A DNA stretch of 64,000 nt from NCBI GenBank assembly GCA_013397935.1, contig VZRN01000634.1, forward strand, positions 4,654,525 to 4,718,524, in the 5' to 3' direction. Numbering within the stretch: position 1 is the stretch's first letter; every line of letters begins with the position of its first letter. This DNA comes from Dasyornis broadbenti (taxonomy: Eukaryota; Chordata; Aves; Passeriformes; Dasyornithidae). The notes under the pieces were generated by a model. It made no database searches and was not told the DNA's origin. It was given only the letters and a program-made list of their open reading frames with translations. Made by a program: the position numbers and the translations under genes. Shown here in pieces: positions 58,301-64,000 of the stretch.

Positions 58301-61300
58301 TGACCAGAAGGCGTGATGGAGCACTATTGCAAGCTGTCAGAATGTACAAAACGAAAAATAATGGCTCAGTGCTGGATCTGGGCCTGTGGCATTTTTCTTT
58401 AGAGGACATAGAAAACAAAATACTGGCCAATGGCAAAAAAAAAAACCTGGTTTTCACTCCAAGCAGAACTATTGCCAGATGAAACTAATTAACTCCATGT
58501 TTCGTACTTCATTAAGCACTTTTCAGAAAGACTCCTGATGGGCGAGTTGGAGGGGAAGAAGCCCTGCTTTATGCTATCCCTTTTCACTGGTGTTGGGAAA
58601 AGCACAACAGAGGGGAGCAAAGGGAGGTACAAGCATAAGGAAAAAACAAATGTGGGGTGGTTGTGCCTCCCGTGAGCAGAACTTGCTGGGTCCCTCCTTC
58701 AAGGCTAAACTCTACTGCAATGGGGAGGAAATTGGGATTTTTAACCTATTTAGCCAGGGTACCCTGTCATAATTATGGATTTATTAGAAAAGAGTGAGAG
58801 AGGATGTGTATAAAGGTCTGGGCAGCCTCACAGGTAGAAAGCACAGATGAGAGGTAGACTGAAGTTTTCTATTCTGTTTGCAGGTTTTGTAAGGCATATG
58901 AATTTATCTGTGATCGATTCTTTCCTTCTCTTAATTGTGCAATTATACCCTGAGAGCGTTTCCCTCTGTTACAGCCGCATTTTTCCATGAGATATCCTGA
59001 TACCAAACCAGCCAGCTGTTATCTTCTGAGCTCCTGTGTCAGAAAACATAACTCAAACCTGAATCTGGCAAGGAACTTTAATAATTGAACCTGCTGTATT
59101 CACTTCTGGCTCAGTTGAGGGCATTTTCTCTCAAGTGAGTACAGTCAAACCAGCATACAGTGAATGCCTTTCCATATTTACTGGAAGGAATTTTTAATGT
59201 TATCAATTATGTAGACTGTGGCGCTTTGGCTCCTGTTCTTACCTGTGGTCACTGACTTTCACTTTTTAATACCTGAGAAATATTTTAGGGGCTTTCTTTA
59301 TGTACAGTGTTGCTAATGTCAGAAATTAACACCCACTGGACATCTGGGGTTGCTCAGAAAAGTCAGGGCTTTGAGACAGCACCGTACAGGAATTGCTCAT
59401 GAGTAGAGGTTTCCTCTGTTCATGAGTCCTCAGCACCTTTGTAAGAGAGAGAGAGAATTGTCTTTACAACCTTGACAGAAAGAGCACTAGGCCTGCTTTT
59501 ATTTGACAGAATCAAGTGTATTTAACGCTGTTTCTGACAACATCTTAATAAAACCTGTTCCCTTGCTGCCATTAGGAGCTCAGCGTTTATCTGGGCAGAT
59601 AATTGCGGTAACTTGCTCCAGCAAGCCAGGGTCTGTGTCAGCCTCACTCACTGCAATTGAATCGGAATAAAAACACGAAATCAAAATAAATGTAAATCAA
59701 AAGAAAAATAAAGAAAGGCCGAAAGTGGGTAACTGATAGGAAATGGGGAGAATATTGCTCATATTATGATGATGACAGGTTTTCTTCCTGGCATGCCTGT
59801 AGTATTCGCTAGGCTGGAGAGAGGCAAATTTGCATTGCAATGTGATTATACAAAAAATAACACAGCAATTTTATTGCATTTCTTCAATGAAATATAGATT
59901 AAAACTTTGCTGAGGTTGTAATATAACCAGAACTAAATGAAGCATGTGATAATATGCTATCATATCTAATCTTGAGAGAGGACATTAATCTTTCCTTGGA
60001 TGGGTTTTCTGCCTCCTGAAGAAAGAAGGGATTATTTTGGCTCCTTGCAATTGGTGTTGTTTCAGCAACAACACACCACAAAATCAGCCTCAGACTGCCC
60101 ACCGGGTTGTGAAATCCCCATCCTTAGAGGTTTTCAGGACCTGAAAAAAGCCCAGAGCAACCTGGGCTGATCTCACAGCTGACCCTGCTTTGAGCAGGGA
60201 TTGGGCTGGAGACCTCCTGAGATCCTTTCCAACCCAAACGTTCCTGTGACCTTACAATCCTGTGACTCCCAGTAATTCAAAAACGAGAAAGAGGTAATCA
60301 TATATTTAATGAGGATTTAAACTAGAAAGTGAAAGGTCTTTAAGTAGATTAACATAAACACTTATCTGTTCCCATCTCCATGTTCTAAAGGTGGCCTTAA
60401 AGCACTGATGCTCCTCTTTCTGGAAGTTGTTGTGTTTTAATTTCTCTTTTGGAGAGTTTCTGACAGTTTTCTCTTATGACTGTACAAAACTGCTAATAGC
60501 TGTTTAATCTTCATGCACTATTGTATATTCTACTGCATTTCCCCCAGCAAGATCAGATCAGAGCTAACCAAATGCTCCAAGGGCAGTTGAGCCTTTCCTG
60601 CCACGCTTTGCTAGACACTGCTGAGCACCTCTTCATTCAATAAAATTGGTGTTCCCTCCAAATCCAATGTGAAAGTCGATTATTAAATTCAGCAGCAAAG
60701 CTGTGACTATATCTATGTTACTTTGGGTCAGGACCCTTTTTTGCTGGGGTTTGCAGTCCTGACTTTGTTATTTTATTGATTGTGATAAGTTCAGGTTTGG
60801 ATTCACTTTAACACCCATTGAAGAAGTACAAGGAAACTTTAAACAGCTGAGGAGTAATTGAGCTCCATTGGACTGAGGAAGCAAGAGGAACATTGGAGCT
60901 CTCCTGCTTTGTGGCATCCCATGGGAGCTTCCTGCTGAGCCACTTTATCAGCTTTTTGTACCACCAAGCCACTCTGTGTATCTTTTACAGGAGAAATTGG
61001 GATCCTTCGGGTGAATGAAACAAATTAAGACAAAAGAAATTAGCCCTGACTTACAGCCTTGTCCTTTCTGTGCTTATCTCACCAGCTCATCGTGTTCCGG
61101 TTGAGCAGCCCAGCTCCTGCAGGTTCACCAGGCTGGAACTTCCCAGGAAATTGTCCTGCTCTGCTCCTAAATCCTCTGTGACAGGCGGCACCAGGAGCCT
61201 GCACTGGCTCCACTGCTGGTTGATTTTACTGGGTCAGGCATCTCAGGCAGAAAGAGCAAAAGTCCATCCTAAGCCACTGCAGCAGCACACACAGAACAGG

Positions 61301-64000
61301 CTGGGGGCAGGAATGGCACAGGAGGGAATTTCTGCCTTTAGGTGTAGTTTTCCATGAACTGAATGATGAGCTGGGCAGTCTGGAGACAATCTTCTGTCAG
61401 TGACCTTTGTGAGACAGTCATGGCCCAGACCGAGCATTTTCATCTTTAGATGATCAAGATATATCCACTATAAACATGATAGAGTACCCCATTTATTTAT
61501 TCCGAGCGTACATTTATTCTGTGCCCTGCTCAAAAGGGTGGCCAGAAATGGCGGCATCAGAGCTGGCCCCTCTCCTTTGCCTTGTCACTGAGTACACGGC
61601 AAAGGCGGAGCTCCTGCTCTGCAAAGATGAACGTCTAAAACTTGAACCCAAATGGATCAAAGCTGAAGGCAATGTTTAAACAAATATTCCCAGTCTGGAA
61701 GCAGAGGGGTTGGACTGCAAAGCTTTTGATTTGGTGGTCACGACAGAGACAGAAAGAACGAGCTTCCACCGGAGACAAGGAGCATGACTAAGATAAAATC
61801 CCTGAGGTATTTCTGTCTGCATGTGTGTACATGTGCATCTCTGTTTCTGCAGCATTCTGAGAGGGTCTGACATGGAGACAGAGCCTTCCTGAGCATCTGT
61901 GCTAAAGGAACACTGTAAAAGAGGTTTCCCTAGCAACGCAAACCATATGTAATGGCTTAAAATAGCTTTGCTCCAACTCCTAGGATTTCTTAGTGGTTTG
62001 CTCACCCTTTCCATTTAAATCAAGGTATATTTGCCAGTTCAAAAAGGGTCTTCATTTTCTCAACTTCTGTTAAAATGAACAGGGTTTGAAAATGCTCATT
62101 TCTTGCCAGAATGCCTCCCCCTTGACTTCTAACTTATCAGCAAACGCTGACTGTGGCTGTCCACTTGCTCAAATGTGTGGCCTTTGTTGCTGTTCAGGAC
62201 ATTTTATTAGAACTCTATTGGTCTTTACTTGTTGTAACGGGAAAGTTCCAGCAGACTTTGGTTTCTGTGATATCAGGATAATGAGAAGATCAAACGTGCA
62301 GCCGTGCAATATAGAGTCAATCATAGCGCGCACGAATTGCGCTCTGCGTTTGAGAAGCTGTTTGCAGGCAAATCTGGATATCTGAAAACCCTGCTCAGTT
62401 GCTGTTGTGTCCCCAGGAAAATGCTCTCTGCTACGTGAGTGAGCAGTGATACCAGGAGGCTGAGGGATTGCTCTGAGGCAATAAAGGAGCAGGCAACAAA
62501 TCTGAGACATAACCCATATATTGATTTTCATATCCTAGCCACATAGGTAAAAATTTGATTAAACCAAATGTTCATATACAGGTAAGAAGTCTTTACTCTT
62601 GTCCCAAAGTTTTTAAAATATATCCAGCAAAACTGAAGGAAGGGCCAGGTGTCAGCCAATGCTTTCTTTTCCACTAAATATGTTTGTTAGGCCTAAATGG
62701 GTTTCACTTGAGAATGTGATGAAGCAAACTTTTAATCCTGTAAAACCCAGCATGAGAATACAGTGCCTATTTCCTGACAAAACATTTTTAAACTGTAGTC
62801 GTTCAGATGCCCTATCAGATATTCCAACCTCAAATGAATGCAGGATGTTCCTTTAAGTATTTTTTTTTTTAAATCCTTTTTGTGGTTTTTGCTACAAATT
62901 ATTGGATGGGCAGAAGTTTTGTAAAAAGCCAGGCTCTCTGGTCTTGTTCTCTCTATTTGAGTTTGCTTTGAATTGAGTTCTGACTGTTCAGTATTAGCTT
63001 GAAAAAGGAGGCAAGGGGGTGCCTGGGAGCAGATGTGCTGCCAGAGCAGGGCGGGAAGTTCCAGCGCTGGTGTTTCTCTTGACAGAGTTACTGAGGTGGA
63101 CTTTGATGTCACAGAGCAGGAACTTTGGTTATAACTTTGTTTCAGAGATGATTTGCTCTAAGTTTTTATCCTACATTTACTTTCAGCTCTTTCTGTGAAT
63201 CCCAGTACTTCAGCTTCATTTTTAATTCTTTCAGCCTGCACCCCTTCAGGTGTGGCACAAGTGAGGCTCAGTCCCTGTCCAATTGCCTGATACAGTCATT
63301 CTCTAAATACATACGAGGTTTTATTCCAGCAGAATGAAAGGAGCTAAACCAAACTGGTCTGGTTTAGCTGGGCTAATTTAGCTCTTTGATTATAACAAAC
63401 AAATCCCATTTTTTAAAAAAAAATATGAAAGGTTCTAGTAATGTTCCTCATTACAGTATTTCCAAGTAAACAATTCAGCCACAAAGCAAGGGTGAAAATA
63501 AATCATCCCTTTTTTCTGGAACACTGTCTGGCTCTAACTTTGGAACCAAGCAAAATCTTCTGCCCCTTTTCCCAGAACGTTTCACCAACCATGGGATTTC
63601 TTGTTGATCTCGCAGTTGCATACGCTCAGAGTATCTGTAAAAACTGCTCTGCATCGGGCACATGTGTTTAATCATCCCCTTAACTTTTTCTGGAGACATT
63701 AAGAAGTGATTTTAAGAACAGTAATAACTCTTTAAAAAGTCATTTAACAGCTGTCTTTGCTGAGAGCAAGCTCTATGGAGTGAAAATGAGAAGATAATTG
63801 AATCATAAAAAAATTGTTTTGAAATGACTGGAATTGTCCTAGATTCTTAAATTACTATTAAATGGTATTTTTTTCCCTTGCCTGTAATAATTCATCTTTG
63901 AAAGCTAGACATGTTAAATGCAGGCCTGTAAAATATCGTGTGTTTTCTAGTAAGTCATATTATTTCTCATTAAAGACTTCTCGATGGGCAGACAGGGTTA
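52358..64000 (-). other. Inferred KLHL4 intron 1 (continues beyond the window)
   Basis: Upstream of the first visible KLHL4 exon. No minus-strand frame here resembles the KLHL4 N-terminus, so the 5' exon should lie beyond the edge. There is no CpG island that would mark a promoter. Apart from a CR1 copy at 60.1 kb, I see AT-rich unique sequence. The longest open stretches (for example 62169-62531 and 62732-63112 on the minus strand) have no recognised similarity. Confidence 0.6.
60098..60275 (+). mobile_element. CR1 LINE 3'-end fragment
   Basis: A clear CR1 tail: GGGTTGTGAAATCCCCATCC, a 'gaggttttcaggacctg' segment, GACCCTGCTTTGAGCAGGG, then GGGCTGGAGACCTCCTGAGA and CCTTTCCAACCCAAACG, ending in diverged octamer-like repeats (TCCTGTGAC). 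Order and spacing match the 3' untranslated end of avian CR1 elements. The copy is 5'-truncated and carries no open reading frame. It lies in inferred KLHL4 intron 1. Confidence 0.85.

Noticed and set aside
1..64000. CRISPR arrays, operons, prokaryotic promoters, tRNA or rRNA genes
   Set aside because: The window is eukaryotic nuclear DNA. The tandem repeats lack spacer structure, and I saw no tRNA or rRNA signature by eye.

Overview
This is a window of vertebrate nuclear DNA, most likely from a bird. It is AT-rich and gene-poor. Its one securely identified gene has small GC-rich exons joined by canonical GT-AG introns of about 0.4 to 3 kb. Interspersed repeats are sparse, and those I recognise are 3' ends of CR1 non-LTR retrotransposons (about 60.1 kb and 51.5 kb) and a short fragment resembling a common avian endogenous-retrovirus LTR (about 7.5 kb). 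CR1 also occurs in crocodilians and turtles, so 'bird' is an inference from CR1, the LTR fragment and overall compactness.

The gene is KLHL4 (kelch-like family member 4) on the minus strand, from 52357 down to the stop codon at 36632. Ten coding exons can be placed to the base. They join in frame into about 578 codons plus a stop, covering the end of the N-terminal linker, a complete BTB domain, the BACK domain and six kelch blades. The human protein is about 718 residues, so roughly the first 140 residues (the 5' exon or exons) should lie beyond 64000. Nothing from 52358 to 64000 resembles them, and I read that stretch as intron 1. By family knowledge the product is a cytoplasmic BTB-BACK-kelch protein, a likely substrate adaptor for a CUL3 ubiquitin ligase. 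In mammals KLHL4 is X-linked and lies near DACH2.

Layout. 1-9 kb holds no secure gene; it has several protein-like but interrupted reading frames on both strands and one LTR fragment. 9-36 kb is a gene desert downstream of KLHL4, with tandem repeats, a strong G-quadruplex motif at 34.7 kb and one TATA-to-AATAAA segment at 32.4-33.0 kb that could be a solo LTR or a small non-coding transcript. 36.2-52.4 kb is KLHL4; its introns carry a (GAATT)14 microsatellite, a perfect 50-bp tandem duplication, a CR1 remnant and a 35-base assembly gap inside a homopolymer run. 52.4-64 kb is inferred intron 1 with a CR1 copy.

I found no clear new biological system. The items most worth a second look are the unexplained protein-like frames in the first 9 kb, the TATA/AATAAA segment, and the repeat structures close to KLHL4 splice sites.
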